From contig VXAY01002045.1 of the NCBI GenBank assembly GCA_013399855.1, positions 372,001-436,000 on the forward strand: a stretch of 64,000 nucleotides of DNA. The letters are read 5' to 3'. How positions within the stretch are numbered: position 1 is the first letter of the stretch; each line of letters starts with the position of its first letter. Shown here in pieces: positions 33,221-46,600 of the stretch. Source of the DNA: Oxyruncus cristatus. Taxonomy: Eukaryota > Chordata > Aves > Passeriformes > Cotingidae. Position numbers and translations under genes: made by a program. Under the pieces are notes generated by a model. The model had not been told where the DNA came from, made no database searches, and worked only from the letters and a program-made list of their open reading frames with translations.

Positions 33221-36200
33221 GCACACTGTATGCATGGTGGGATTAGGGAGTGTTTGATATTGTGCAATTGGAGAGGAAAAAGAAACAAGGAACATCCTTA
33301 GAGAGCCTGAGCAGTGTATGTTTCTAAGCACAGTTCTTTCCCCCTTCCATTTAAATACCTTTCTTGGGGCCCAAATGATTTTCAGTGAAGTTATCAGATA
33401 TCCATATGCAAACTCCTAAGAAAAGTTATAATTAGGAATTTAATATTTCCGTCAGCTTTTGGGCTTCATAACTTCTGTGGACACAGCTGCTAAAAGAATA
33501 GTAACTTTCAGCCAAAATCAGTTAGTTTTTACTTTCAGCTGTATTAGTGTCTTAATCCAGCTGTCAGTGTGGCCACACAGGTACTAGTCTCTTGGATGAA
33601 ACACAGATATAGCCCAGAGGAACTCGGGTCTCAGCTCAGGGCTTTGAATTTCAGTATGCTTATCCTCACAACCTTTAGGATGAAAAAAAAAAAAAGAAAA
33701 AAAAAAAGTGCAGTTATCATGTTATCATTTACAAATGCATTTGCTCACAAAGCACCACCACTACGGATAAAAGTTGTAGAAAATGGGTTTGGTGACTTCA
33801 ATCTGTTTGAGAGTCACCTGGCTCCTTCAGTAGTGATGGCAACATGCAATTTCCTTTCTCTCTGATCAGCATAATTTGGAAATCCATATAAGCCTCCCTC
33901 TCTTCCCTCTGGCTATTAAGCAAACTGAGCCTAAGCACTACAGTCTCTCTCTGAATGCAGAAATTCTCTTTCCCCTCAATAATTTCACCTTTCACTTTTT
34001 TCCTAACACCTTTTAGAGATGAAGCAGAAGAGACCAGGAAGTGTTCTCACCCAAAAATGTGCAGTTTTCCATGTAACAGCTCATCCTTCTTTCTCTCATC
34101 CTATGAAAAGGTTAACTCATTGGTGATCATTGTGAAATATCGATTTTAGTATTTCTGAATTATTATTTATGATTATGAATCACAGTATAATATTGAAAAT
34201 ACTTCCTAGCTATTTATGGCTGTTATAAACAGATTAAATGAAATTATCTCAAGTTATTATAAATTCGGTATATGATGGCACTGTGACAGAGATAAAACTT
34301 GAAGATTTTCTATTCCCTGCACTGTGATGTCTTTGACCTTGGTTATACTGTATCCAATCTGATGTCAGCCCATTCTTGTTGAGATCACCACAAGACCCTC
34401 TACATCACTCCTCTCCTGCTTCAGATCAAGGGCAATTGGGCCCCCATCCTTTAGAGAGCTGTGCACCATCTCTGCCTTCACTCATTTCTCGCTGAGAACC
34501 ATTCCTTCTGTGTGATCATCATGTGCACCACTAGGATAGATTGCACTGTTTAGTTTGTTGTGATTCGTCCTGCAGGAATTTGGACATATCTTCTCTGTTT
34601 CCTCTCCTCAGCTTGTGGAAGAACATAGTTTGTGTCTTCTGCTTATATTTTTAGCACTTAAAAACTAAGCCTAAGATGATTGATATGGCAGTATGGTGGC
34701 TGATTTTCTCTCTTGACAGTTTCCCCTTGCCAGAAAAATGGTCCCAAATGGGGAAGTTCTTGCAGATAACACTGTTCCTCTATGCCACATTCCCAATCCT
34801 GGTATATCTGATGGGAGCACATTTCAACAAAACAGTAAGTTCAAAGCTGGGTCTTGCTGGATATCTCTGCCCACTCTGAGGACCTGCTCCCCCATGCAAG
34901 CAGAAAAGCAGAAACCACAATCTCATTAGAAATATGGCGGTGGAAATTCACACACTAATAAAGAAGGAGAAGCTGTTGTGCTTGAATAAACATGTTTTTT
35001 CTGTGCAAAACTCTGTGTGCTTGTAAGCTTTTCCTGTCCATTCAGTCTTTTCTCCTTCTCCTTGCATTTCTGCACCAGGTGGTGCCCAAACTTGAGAAGG
35101 TGTGTGTGGGGGTTCATACAGGCTGCCTTTTCAATGAGAAAAATACTATTCACAGGTGAAACCAGTCAAAGAAGTTGAAATACTCCAATCTGCTGGTGCA
35201 CTGCAAGCCACAGATCCCACATGAGAAGACAGCTGTGATCTCCAGCCTATAACCCATGTTCTGTGATAAGAGGCCAGTGCACAAGTGCACATTCATCATC
35301 AAGACACAATTCAATTACAAATTAGTTCAGTGCATCCACAGTTTAACTTCCCAGGAGTCAGAGAGGAAAAGACATGTGAGTGTTGCTGAATGTCTCAGAC
35401 TCTCAGAGATCTGTTGTTAAGATGAACCCTTTCTGTTTGTCTCCAGAGGAGTCAGGGTACAAAAATAAATAAGACACTGTAAAAAAACACAGATATAATA
35501 GAAATCAGAGAGGCAATTACTGTCTTGCAGCACAGTGCCTTCCAAAGCTGAATTATTCTCTGGTTTCTGGTTTAGTGCTACCCCATCCAGTTTTAAGAGT
35601 CCTGAGTGACAACATTTCTGCTTTTCCACATGAGATATGACTATATGAAAGCAGTCTTATTCCTTAAATAGGGAATCAACGCAGCTCACTTTTAAAATTG
35701 CCTAATTGCAACATTTTCACTGGAATATAGGATACAAGAAAAAAAAAAAGGGGGGGGGGGGGGAAGCGCCTTTTGGCTTCTTAAGTCAGTTTAGTTGTCC
35801 TGTGGTAAAGAACCATTCTTTTACATATTTTAAAAGCTACATCTTAAAACTAGCCACCTTATGTCCCAACCCCATACCCCCATCAAGGTTTCTGATGAAA
35901 ATGGTTTAATTCCTAGAACAATGCACTGGGATTTTGTACCTTGCTTACAGGTATGGTCATTGTGAAGAGTCCTAAAATATCTCGCTTTGAAATCTCTGAG
36001 TTGAGTCAGAGTTTGCATGAATTGTTGGCGATTTAAATTTAGTGCTCAGGAGGTACACCAAGAGTGTATTTTGTTCTGACAGTATTTGGTGTATAAGGAA
36101 ACTCACAGCACAGGAATGCCCTCTCTGACTTTTTCCCTATGGCAGGACCATGCAATGGTAACAGCATTGGATAGAGATGGAAAGTTCTCATCACACATTT

Positions 36201-37078
36201 CATTAAAATGGAAAAAAAAAAGTTGTTCTTTCGGCCTCTTCCCCACATCCACTACTTCACTGACACTGAAAAGGGGAAAAGAAAATAACCAAGCTCAAGC
36301 TAAAGGAAAGAAGAGATTTCAGATGAAGAAGCAGTTGAAATTCCCTGCTGTTTCTCCTCTCCTTGCTCTCGCCCTTTTAGCTGAAGGCTTCTCACTTTCT
36401 TATCTGATCTCAGCCTCCGACCTGGATGTGCTGAGTTACATGACAGAGTCAGTGGTGTGGCCAGAGCCTCTCGGCACTTGTGTCTCTCGAAGCTACAGGA
36501 AAGCAGCAACAGTATTTCCCCTCCCTGCTGGGAGCTGAGCACTCAAAAGACAGGGCTGGTAGAGGACTATGAGCAGCAAAGGGTGGAGGTAGTTTCAGCA
36601 GAAAAACAAACTATTTGAATGTGTGTAGGCCTAAATTAAGGTTTTAAGATAAGCTGATGAGATTGTTATAGTGATGAATTATTTAGAATTTGCATATAAA
36701 GATTTCTGCATAAAAACAATAACACTTTATGTATTCAAATAGATTTAGATATTGTGTGCAATGTAGACTTCTTGCAAATTTTCACTGACAGCAAAAATCA
36801 GGCTTCTGCTGTGCTACCTTTTCTTCAATACCCCCTGCTATTTGGGTGAGCATCCACCGACACTTCTAAGTTATCAAGGGAAAGGTAGCTAATTGCCAGT
36901 TTTTCTGAGCAGGGAAGATCACAAAGTCACAACCCCTCAGAAATTACAAGACATGCTGCAATGTTTACCTGTGGTGAAGCAATTAATAACCGGCAGATTT
37001 GATCAAGACATCTTGTGCCTGATTGAGGTGATGAATGGCCACAGATGAGTTATCTTGGAGTAAGGTCAACCCACAGGT
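33221..37078. other. Noncoding stretch
   Basis: No gene was recognised. It contains an A-rich low-complexity run (33,680-33,707) and a mononucleotide pair A11/G14 (35,739-35,763). Open frames are short; the longest, 150 codons at 36086-36538 (plus), shows no domain. Confidence 0.65.
35739..35763. repeat. A11/G14 mononucleotide pair
   Basis: Eleven A residues followed directly by fourteen G residues. A smaller pair of the same form (A9/G8) lies at 1373-1389. Run lengths in such sequence are unreliable. Confidence 0.95.
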
Positions 37079-37312
37079 CAAGAGAGGTGATTCTCATCCA
37101 CTACTTCACTCTGGTAAGACCCCACCTGGAGTACTGCATCCAGCTCTGGGACCCCCAGCATAAGAAGGACATTGACCTGTTGGAGCAAGTCGAGAGGCGG
37201 CCATAAAGATGCTCTGAGGGCTGGAGAATCTCTCATATGAAGACAGACCAGAGCTGGCGTTTATTCAGCCTGGGGAAGAGAAGGTTCTGGAGTGACCTTC
37301 CAGTAGTTAGGG
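37079..37312 (+). mobile_element. CR1 LINE fragment, internal (end of ORF2), 3' end missing
   Basis: It contains GACCCCACCTGGAGTACTGC, …GCATAAGAAGGACATTGACC…, …CAGAGCTGGCGTTTATTCAG… and CCTGGGGAAGAGAAGGTTCT. This is the plus-strand equivalent of the CR1 region coding for the C-terminal end of the reverse transcriptase ORF. Unlike the other copies it lacks the 3' terminus, and the frame is broken by stops and indels. It is an old, dead fragment. Confidence 0.9.
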
Positions 37313-40300
37313 TACATCAAGGACTAGACAATGAAGATTGTGCTCAGACAACCCTTACAGAAGGTAAAAGCCATAGCAAGGCATTGTTCATGTGCAAAGG
37401 TTGGACCATTTTCTCTAGTGAACAGACAAATCAAAGCAATGCTGAAAGGCTCCGTGAGCAAACAGTCAAATACAAACCCTGAAATGAAGATTTTGATTGT
37501 GAAATCAGTACCTAAGTGTGGGAAGGGAGAAGCCATCATCTTAATTCACCTCTTGATCTTCTACAACATTTTGTTCCCTTTCTGTTTTCTCCACCTCTTC
37601 CACTTAAGCAGTGTTTATCATTTACACTCTGAGTACTCTTTGTCTGTCCTTACCTCATACAAGGCGAATTTCCTGCTGAACTTATATCCACTGTTCATAC
37701 TAAGGAAACATGCTTGAGCCTAATGCTGAAAGTTGCTAAACATCTTTCCATTGCTGCAAAGTCTCAGCTTTCATTTACTTCAAGATAAGTGGCTGACACA
37801 CTGCACATCGTAGGATGTTCTCCTGCTGGGTCTTTGCAAAGAAGAGCTCAGGTAATTATTAAAATCTTAATTTCAGCTGTCAGTAATAAATTCCCTTCTG
37901 CCTAGCAAAGAGAGTTGGACCGCATGATGGAGCAGGGGAAGAGTGTGAGGAGTCCTCTCCCTGAGGAGGAAGGAGCAGCAGAGACAAGGTGTGGTGAACA
38001 AACCATAGCCTCTGCTCCCCATCCCCCTGTGCCACTGGAGGAGGAGGAGGGAGGGAATTAGGGAGTAAAGCTGAGCCCAGAAAGTAGGGAGGAGTGGAGC
38101 GGAAGGCGTTTCAGGATTTGGTGTTATTTCTCATTACTCTATTCCGATTTGATTGGTAATAAATTAAACAAATTTCCCCAGGTGGAGTCTCTTTTGCCAA
38201 TGACAGTCACTGGTGACTGATCTTTCCCTGCCCTTATCTGGACCCATGAGCCTCTTGTTCGATTTTTTCCCCCCTGCCCAGCTGAGGAGGGGAGTGATAG
38301 AGCAGCTTTGGTAGGCACCTGGCATCCAGCCAGGATCAACCTGCCATATGCAGTGTAACTGCACATTTGAGAAGAATGCTGGTTATCTCCAAGGAGAATG
38401 TGCTGGAGCACAGGGGAGCCCTTGCACTCAGTCCCCAAAGCCTCTGCCTGTCCTTTCTGTGTGCCCTTTCTCTTTGTGTTCCTTCCATTTCAAAATGTGC
38501 ATAGTTGGCCACTGAAGAACAGGAATAGATCCATATATTTGATATTCGGGAGCAAGCAATCTACAGCGATTGCCTGTTGGGAATCCAGACCCTTCCATAG
38601 CGATGGCCAAGGCAGTCTGGGGAAGCACAGCTGAGATTTAATACTGGAAACCCTCAGGACCAGGGATTAGTTGGGTGCTGGGGCAGCTGGGCTACAGAAG
38701 TGCTGACAGGAAACAAAGAGGTCCTATTGCCTTCTGGAAGAGAGTGTCAGCAATTTGATAGCTGCCCTAGGTGCATAAATCAAAAAAGGCATTTTAAAAT
38801 CATCTCATTTGTATTAAAAGATTTAAGTATGTCCTGGCCTCTTTCAACTAACTTATTTAATCTTGATAAATCATTCATCCTTGTTTTAAAGATAATATCC
38901 TAAATTTCTCAAGCGCATAGTCTTGCCAACTGCTCATTGCTACAAAGTCCCTGTTTCTGTAAGAAAACATTTTTATTACACTAAAATCTAAATTACATTT
39001 CAACCTCACAGTTAGTTTCTCTACTGGTGTAGCTACATGGTGTTGTATCTTTTTTTCAACTGAGATAAATTTCCCTAGTACCTACCTGTTGTCCCATACT
39101 ACAGCACAGCCCAGAGGTGCTTGCATCAATGGGGAAATGCCCATGCTGAGGGGGTAGCAGTGGGCTGGGCAAGCAGTGTCAACTCTGCACACCAGCTTGA
39201 CCACTACCAAAAATGTTTAGGCAACCACACAGTGATTTCAATATGAAGATAGACTGATAGATATATTCTATACATGCTTACAATTACCTTGCACTGAAGC
39301 AAATATTAATATAAATGTGTGTACTACTTAAAACTACATGACTGCGTTGTTTGATTAATATAGAACACATTGTGGCTTTTACTTCTGCTACAACATTAAA
39401 TTCAAGCAGCAGAAGCACCATTTGTGATGGGGGGACTTTGTTTCTTCCTAACATCCCCCTGGCTGAGTCAGCCTTTATGCAACGATAAAGAATCCCACAT
39501 AACTCTGCACAGAGCAGTTTTCAGTTTCACAGAAATGTATCAATCTAGAATTCAACAATGTGTAACCTAATCCCTTATTATTATTTACATTTTTATAGCA
39601 CACCTGTACAGATAATATGCATTGAGGTATTCAGGGCAAATAATATGCTTTAAAATCATAGTAAAAAAATGCCACCAAACAGTCTGGTTTGCAGATACTA
39701 CCTAGGCATTCAAAGCTTAATTATATTCTTAGTAAATTCTGATTTACATTTAAATTACAAATTATGTTTCGGTAGCATTCATTTACAATGCTACTTAAAA
39801 AATACATATTCCATGGTATATGAATAATAATTCAAAGCAGTCAGATCTTGTTGGATTGCTATCATCTCTTGATAGTGGGGGGTGAATAATAATATTTCTA
39901 GAAAGTTTTGTCCATTTGAATATAACGTTTCCTAATGTATACGTCTTGCACATTTGAATTCAGCCAACAGCCATGATGCAAACAGTTGCCATAGGATTTG
40001 TAGTATGAGCTGCCTGCACATGCATTTTTCAGAAGGCTTCAGCACAGCTACATGGAAAAATGCTCTAAGCCCATATACACTCGTTATTGGGACAGAACAA
40101 GGAGGTTTTTGTCAATCACTTCACTCTGTGACCCTGTTAAATGTCAAGAATGGAGTAGGATCCATTGACATCAGTGTGTGGCTGGGAGGTTTTCAAGAAA
40201 GGCTCAGAAGTGAGTGGGAGAGTTTATCTGGGCCCCACAGCAGGGAGACCTCCCCTGTGTTTCCTGGGGGGAGCTTTTGCTTCCATAGAGCTATCTCAAG

Positions 40301-43300
40301 TGTTTTCACTCTTCCACCAGTAGCACAAGCACCATGGTCTCCTGTTGACTACAGGCATATGTTTATGGCGCTCATGGAGCTCATTTTGCTCTGATGGATA
40401 ATCATTTCCATAAATCTCAGAGAAAATGATTTTCTAAATCACCTTTAATTAATCCCATTCCAGTGCAATGACAAGTATCTTCCTTTGGGTAAAACCCCAA
40501 AACTGGACATTTGCTTCTTATTGCAAATTTCGTTGGTGTGAGTACGTGCTACTGCTGCTGAACTACCCCCAGCAAAGGCCAACTCTGGTGTTTATACTTC
40601 ATGTAGCCAGGACTGTTCCCATTATTTCACCTGCAGTCGACGTCCTGTAGCTCATGGGAGTAAGTGTAGCTTAAGTCAGTTGGAATGAGAGGTAGGCAGG
40701 GTTCTACAGCAATAAATTCCTTTTAAAACTGAAGTTTAAAAAAACCTTCAGTCTTGAGGTGCAGAAACATAGAAGACACATTCTCAGTTAAAGAATCCAT
40801 GGTCTTCAGTAAGGGAGAATGGAAAGAGTTTGTGAACACAAAACGCAAAGTAGAGCAGAAACATGGGCACTCTCACTCACAAACAGCAGCAATGACAGAT
40901 GGCCAATAGCCATGACTATTCATAAAGCTGAATTTATCTTTAATTTCCTCTCAAAAACTTTTTAGGAGCATAAGTAATATTATTTGACCGTTATTTTCAA
41001 AAAAAGCTTCCTTTGGGGGATGGGAAAGCAGTTGTCCTGTAAATGCTGTAATGAGTTAACTTGGGATGTATGACACACAGGTGATTGATTCGCCCTGAGA
41101 GAATTTGCTGTAGAAAGGACCCATTTTTAGTGGCTGCTTCCAAATTTTCAAGGAAAATGATCAGAAGAGGGCCTAGCTACTTTAAAAATCCTTTTCCATC
41201 GCCGTGTAAGTGGAGAAAAACAAGTATTAGCTTTACAGAGATACACTATCTTCAACAACACATCTGGGAGGAAGTTTGCTGAGAAACTGGCTCCAAAATT
41301 AAGTGAATGTAGATGAAAGAGTGGTAAAGGAGACAGAGATGGGATTTACCTTCATTCATAAAGATTTTATTCCTTGTTACTCCTCAGGACAAGGACCTGC
41401 CAGGCAGGACACCCTGGTGCACTGAAATCCATGTCCTTTGCAGGGCAAGAAGCAGCTCCAGGAGGAAGGCAAAACACAATTTCAGTCTTGCTATTGCACC
41501 TTTGGCAAAGCCTTTCCAATAAAAATGGTGTTGGGTAGCAAAAGGGTATGATTCTGAGGGGGAAAAAAAAGGAGTATCACTTTGCATATACAAGGCATTG
41601 TTCCAAGATTTGACTAAGAAGTTTAAAGTGGTTAAATCAAGTATCTATAAAAATCTTCATTTTTCTTAATTATTAAGCAACCACCTTTCCAGTAAAAAAT
41701 TACCAGTTTTATCTGCAAAAATAATTTATATTAGTCAATATATCAATGGATATGAATTAGATTCCCATGAGCCCAAAAACATTGTAGATTTAGTTATCAA
41801 AATAGAATTGCTTTTAAAAGCCATTTTCAGCTTTTTAAAGCCCTGCTACTAGTGCACTATGATCAGCATCCCATGTTCCAGGATGGAGGAAGGAAGACTA
41901 AGTCCTTTTAGTCCCATTATGGTAGATAGTAATCCTTTAGCTTCGGTCTTGGTGTTCAGGCCTGTGGGTTGGGAAGGATGTAAGGTTACTCATCTATCCC
42001 TAATGCAGTGGTGCTAATAGTGGTACCATGCAACACGATACTAATGTGAAGTCGGGGAAGCTATGGATTACTGTCGGCATTGTCACTGCTGATTGATGCT
42101 GCCACTTCCTTGCCTAGGAATGGGCAGTGAACATCTCCCACACTCCTTTCTTGCATCCCTGAGGAGCATGGGGGAAGCTCAGGGTCTGGTCTCACTGCTC
42201 CACTTCGGTGCCTCCAGGCTGTCCTCCACCTTGTCCCGCATGAGCAGGAAGCACCCCGTGCTCCATCCCTCACCCCAACCCTGTGTGAGCCATGGCACCC
42301 ACAGCCAGCGGGGCAGTGCTGATGCAGAGTTGCCCTCCTTCCTCGCTCCTGTCCAGGTCTGTGCCTCTACAAACTTCAACTGTTGATACCTCATGTGAGT
42401 ACCATGAGGATTAACTACTTTCACCTCTGTAACACCCAAAGCTGTCACAAGGGCCATGCAGATGTTGATAAGAGGATCCATAAACATGAGTCCCCATACA
42501 CTGCATTTCAGATGTGTCTTATGGGTCTGGACCTGTCAAAGTACCTTCTTCAGCCACAACCCAGCCAGGGACAGAGACAAGGCAGGATCTCTTCAGGCTT
42601 AGACAGGTTGGGGAAAAACTCATTTGTGACTTCATTTTTCATTGCGGAGAGATGGTACCACCACATCCCCAAACATCAAGTGTACATGTGCTGTGCACCA
42701 AGCAAGACAGCTCCACTTCATGAGCTATGTTATTGAATTCACCTTTAATGATTTCCAACATGTGAAGTTACCCTCTTTGGGTAGAGGGGAAGACTCTAGG
42801 TTGAATATTCACTTGTGTGTTTTCCCAGTCTGGAACTGTATGGAAGAGGAGAGAAACCATCCCACCACCTACCTCCCTGCTGATAGCTTCCCATGGGCCT
42901 CACCTGGAGGTGTGGGAGACCAAGAAGCAGTTTCTGGAGGCTTGATCAGCTCATGTGCTAACATCCACTGCAGTGGTGGCTTCAGTGAGGTGTGCACACT
43001 CATTCTGAAATGTCATTTTTATTCCTCCCCCTAGTTGTGCTTTTATTTACTGTTTAATTTGTAGACTTCTTCACTACTCTTTCCGCTGTCACCTTGATGT
43101 GGTGCCTCCAGATGTGTGCCGTTGCCAAACCACGTGCTTGTGGCTGTGGTTTTTAAGAATAGAAGGGAATTTGCAATGACCAAAATGCATCACATTTGAT
43201 ACTGCCTCATTTGTTCACCTCCTGGCTAGCCCATGGCATAGCTGCTATCCTGCAATCCCTTTCGTCTCTGTGCTGTTCCCTTGGAGGTGCTTTTTTCTGA

Positions 43301-43578
43301 GCATGCACCTGTCTCCCAAGCAACTAACCACTTCTGCTGGGAGCAAAGCTGCTGTTCGCCACCACCTACACACGATACCTCCCATCACGGTTGTTCTCCA
43401 TCGCCATAGAAACCACCCTCCCTCTGCGGTCCCATCCCGGCTGACCTGGTATTTGTTTTATCAATCTGTATGCTTTATTCCCAGTGCCCATGCCACTTTC
43501 TAATAATAGAAACACCTTGCAAGTTATATCTCACCCCAGGACCAAGTTACTTCTCTTTTATGTGCTTGCAAGTGTGGA

Positions 43579-43605
43579 GGGGTTGGGTTTGGGTTTGGGT
43601 TTGGG
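43579..43605 (+). repeat. (TTTGGG)n tract with G-quadruplex pattern
   Basis: Five G-runs (GGGG, then four GGG) separated by loops of TT or TTT on the plus strand. This fully satisfies the G3-N1-7 quadruplex rule. It is not the vertebrate telomere repeat, which is TTAGGG. Confidence 0.95.
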
Positions 43606-46600
43606 TTTGTCAATTCTGGCAACAAGAAAATAAGTTTTTATCTTGCCATCACTTGCTTGAAATGCATTTGTTTCACGTTTGGTTTTAACAGCTTACTCCC
43701 TCAGGTAGAGACAAGGAACAGAGTTGACAGCTGGGGGTTATATTGCTTTGTCTTTCTCCCTCTCTAATTTCCTTCAAAGCAAATGAGTTCCTGGGACAGG
43801 TTATTACTTTTAAAAACCTCTCATGGTTTCCAGGAGCCTGAGAATGACCCCATTAACCACTCCAGAGTGATCTTCCCACCAGTGTTCCCATCCGAGCAGC
43901 ATGGGTTTGGTTTGTCTGCTGGATACCTGGAGGAGATCCAGTATGCGCCAGGACTCTCCCCTCACCTCCAAACCTGGGAAAATATCACATTGGGGCAGAC
44001 TCTCCCTACGTGGAAGGCAAGAGAAGATGTAATCAGGTGAGAGCCTCTAGGAGACCCACCTGACTCCAAATTTTGGATGGTGAAAATGGAGTCCCCTCTT
44101 TACTGTTGGCAAGGTTTTACACTCTGGAGGAGCACCTACTCAGTATGTAGCAACGTATGTGCAAACTATGGTGGCTGTAATTGCATGTCAGACATTGAAG
44201 TCAAATGAATTTATGAAAATTCTGTCCCAGCTCTGTCTTCTCTTTCTTCTTGCTATATTACTTGGGTTTATATGACAGAGAGATGGGAAAATAAAAGGAA
44301 ACAAAAAGAGGCAGTATTGCTTACAGAGCCTTTTTAGTATGCACTGCTTTCTCCTTAGGAAAGTATCTTTACACCCTAATCACATCACCTCTCTATCTCT
44401 CTTTTTATCATAAACTAAAAAGAATGAACTGTTCATGAGTAAGGACTTTTTCCAAGCCTTCAAATAATTTTTCTGGCTCTTCACCTCTTATGAATTTTCA
44501 GGATCAGTTTCAGCCTTTCAGCCTGATGGTCTTTGGATTTAGTTTTTCTTTTGTATCCTGTTGCAGTTTGCTAAATCTCAGTCCAAATGTTCCCCATGTT
44601 GTCTCTGGGATGAAAAGCTTCTTATGATGATGGGTGAAATTACATGGCACAGCTTTCCTTTGGAGCAACCGTGTTGATCTTCACTCTTCACCTGGTGTGA
44701 ATCAATCCCCCAGGAGTCCTCTTCGTTGAGTGCTCTCCAGTGTGATTTGTATTCATTTACTGCAACAGCATCTCAACAGCCTCTGCACTTTGAGGGAGGG
44801 ATGCAAATTCTTGGAGGAGGTTTCAGGAATCCTGTTCTACCACTGCTGTGTTGAACGGTTTCCCACCCCATATGAAACAAAACTTTCTCATGTAAATACT
44901 TACACACACATGAGTTTATTATCCATTTTGTACAGGCACTTTTCTCTCACACTGAAGTGGTCACAGGAGCGATGAACAGAACAGCAGGGATTCCAAACTC
45001 ATGTCTGTCGTTAATTCCAACGGGTAGCCAGAGAAATGCTTGTCAGTATTCATCCAACTCTATTTTTAATATTGTGTTTACATGTGTAATGACCATGTGC
45101 ACATAATAGCTGTCCCCCTCCCTGCTCCACCCAGCACTTTCCAGTATTGCTCACTATAGCTTCGAGCAGACATGCCTCGTGGCCATCCTGGAATTTGCGA
45201 TGGCATAATCCAGGGAAAGCACCTCGTTCATTACACATGCAAATGCACTAACTATCAAGAACATTATTTTAATAGATTTTTCACAGATAGCTTCTCCTGT
45301 TTGTCCCACTCACCATCCCAGAGACCCATTCAGACTGGGATGCAGGCAAGGGGAGACACCAAGAGGGAGGTGGGGAATCCAGCAGCCAGTGTGTTTTACT
45401 GCTGCCAGTGCTCCACAAGACCATCACAGCTGGAGCTTCACAGGCAGGCAGGAAAAACAAGGCAGTCACTTGGCCACTGCTGGCAGGCGGCTTTGCTTGA
45501 AGATAAAACACCTGGAATCATGGCTGGACTGGCCTGAACCCTGAGCTTTAGCTCACCCTTGGTCAAAACCCCCCTTGATTTCTGGCTGCCCAGAGCAGCA
45601 GTTGGCAGTCAGCAGCAGTGGCCAGCTCATTCAGCCAGCCTCCCCTCCAGCCATTTCCAGCTCTGCAGTCATCTGTTCAGACCCACTCCTGCAGCGATCT
45701 TGTTGATCCAGCTTTCAGCATGAACACAATATGGGCTCCCTTAGCAGCAGTAGAAAATTATACACGACTGATGGTCAAAACCGTGGGGACCTGTGCAGTA
45801 CAGAGCTTCCATGGAAAAGCAGCTGGAGCATGATGAAAAGTAGGATTTAGCATCACTGAGGACATCTGTAGCAACAATTTCCAAACCTGTACCTTCAAAC
45901 TTTGCTGGGAACATCATTTTCAAGCTGTGGACAGTGCAGGAAATCAGTCTTGGACATCTTAACAGAAGCAACCATTTATTGTGCTTGTTTTTTTATGAGG
46001 TCTCCTGGGACTCAAGCATACAGGGTGGCCACTTGGCTCCCCATTGCAGCAAGTACAGAGCTCAGGGTCCCATGACCCTGGCAACAGTCAGGATCCATCT
46101 TTACTTTACTTGCTGCTATCAGAGCCAGAGAATCTGAGGGTGTGACAGTACTGCTGAGTTGGGTGGGAGAGGTGGGAAATGCAGTGGGGACACACTCCCC
46201 ACTATTTGGGCACATAGCATTGGGCCAGTGACCTGTGTGTGACTGTACCAATGCTGCATGGCACTTGCACACCATAAACACCCCATTTAAATAATAAAGC
46301 CGTTCATTTTCACTCCAAAAGAAGCACACCCTTTACTGTAACCCACTCTGCTACCCATGTAGCCATGAACACAGGACATCCCAGTGCTGCACTATTCTGT
46401 GGTAAAGTAAGATACTAGCAGTAAAATCTATTTTAAGACCTCGATGCATCTGCCCTTATATATTATCAAACTGTTCTCTAATTCCCAGTGCACCGGGATG
46501 AAAGTGAGGAGGAGTTGGTGACAACCTACAGCCAACATTTGTGGTTATTTTTTCCACAAGAGGGAAAATGTCTCGGCCATTGTCCTGAATTAAAAATTGG

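Noticed and set aside
36086..36538. 150-codon plus-strand open frame
   Set aside because: No domain, opposing frame also open, ordinary composition.
39954..40394. 146-codon plus-strand open frame
   Set aside because: No recognisable motif, and its codon use looks no different from intergenic DNA.
43579..43605. Interstitial telomere repeat
   Set aside because: The unit is TTTGGG, not TTAGGG.
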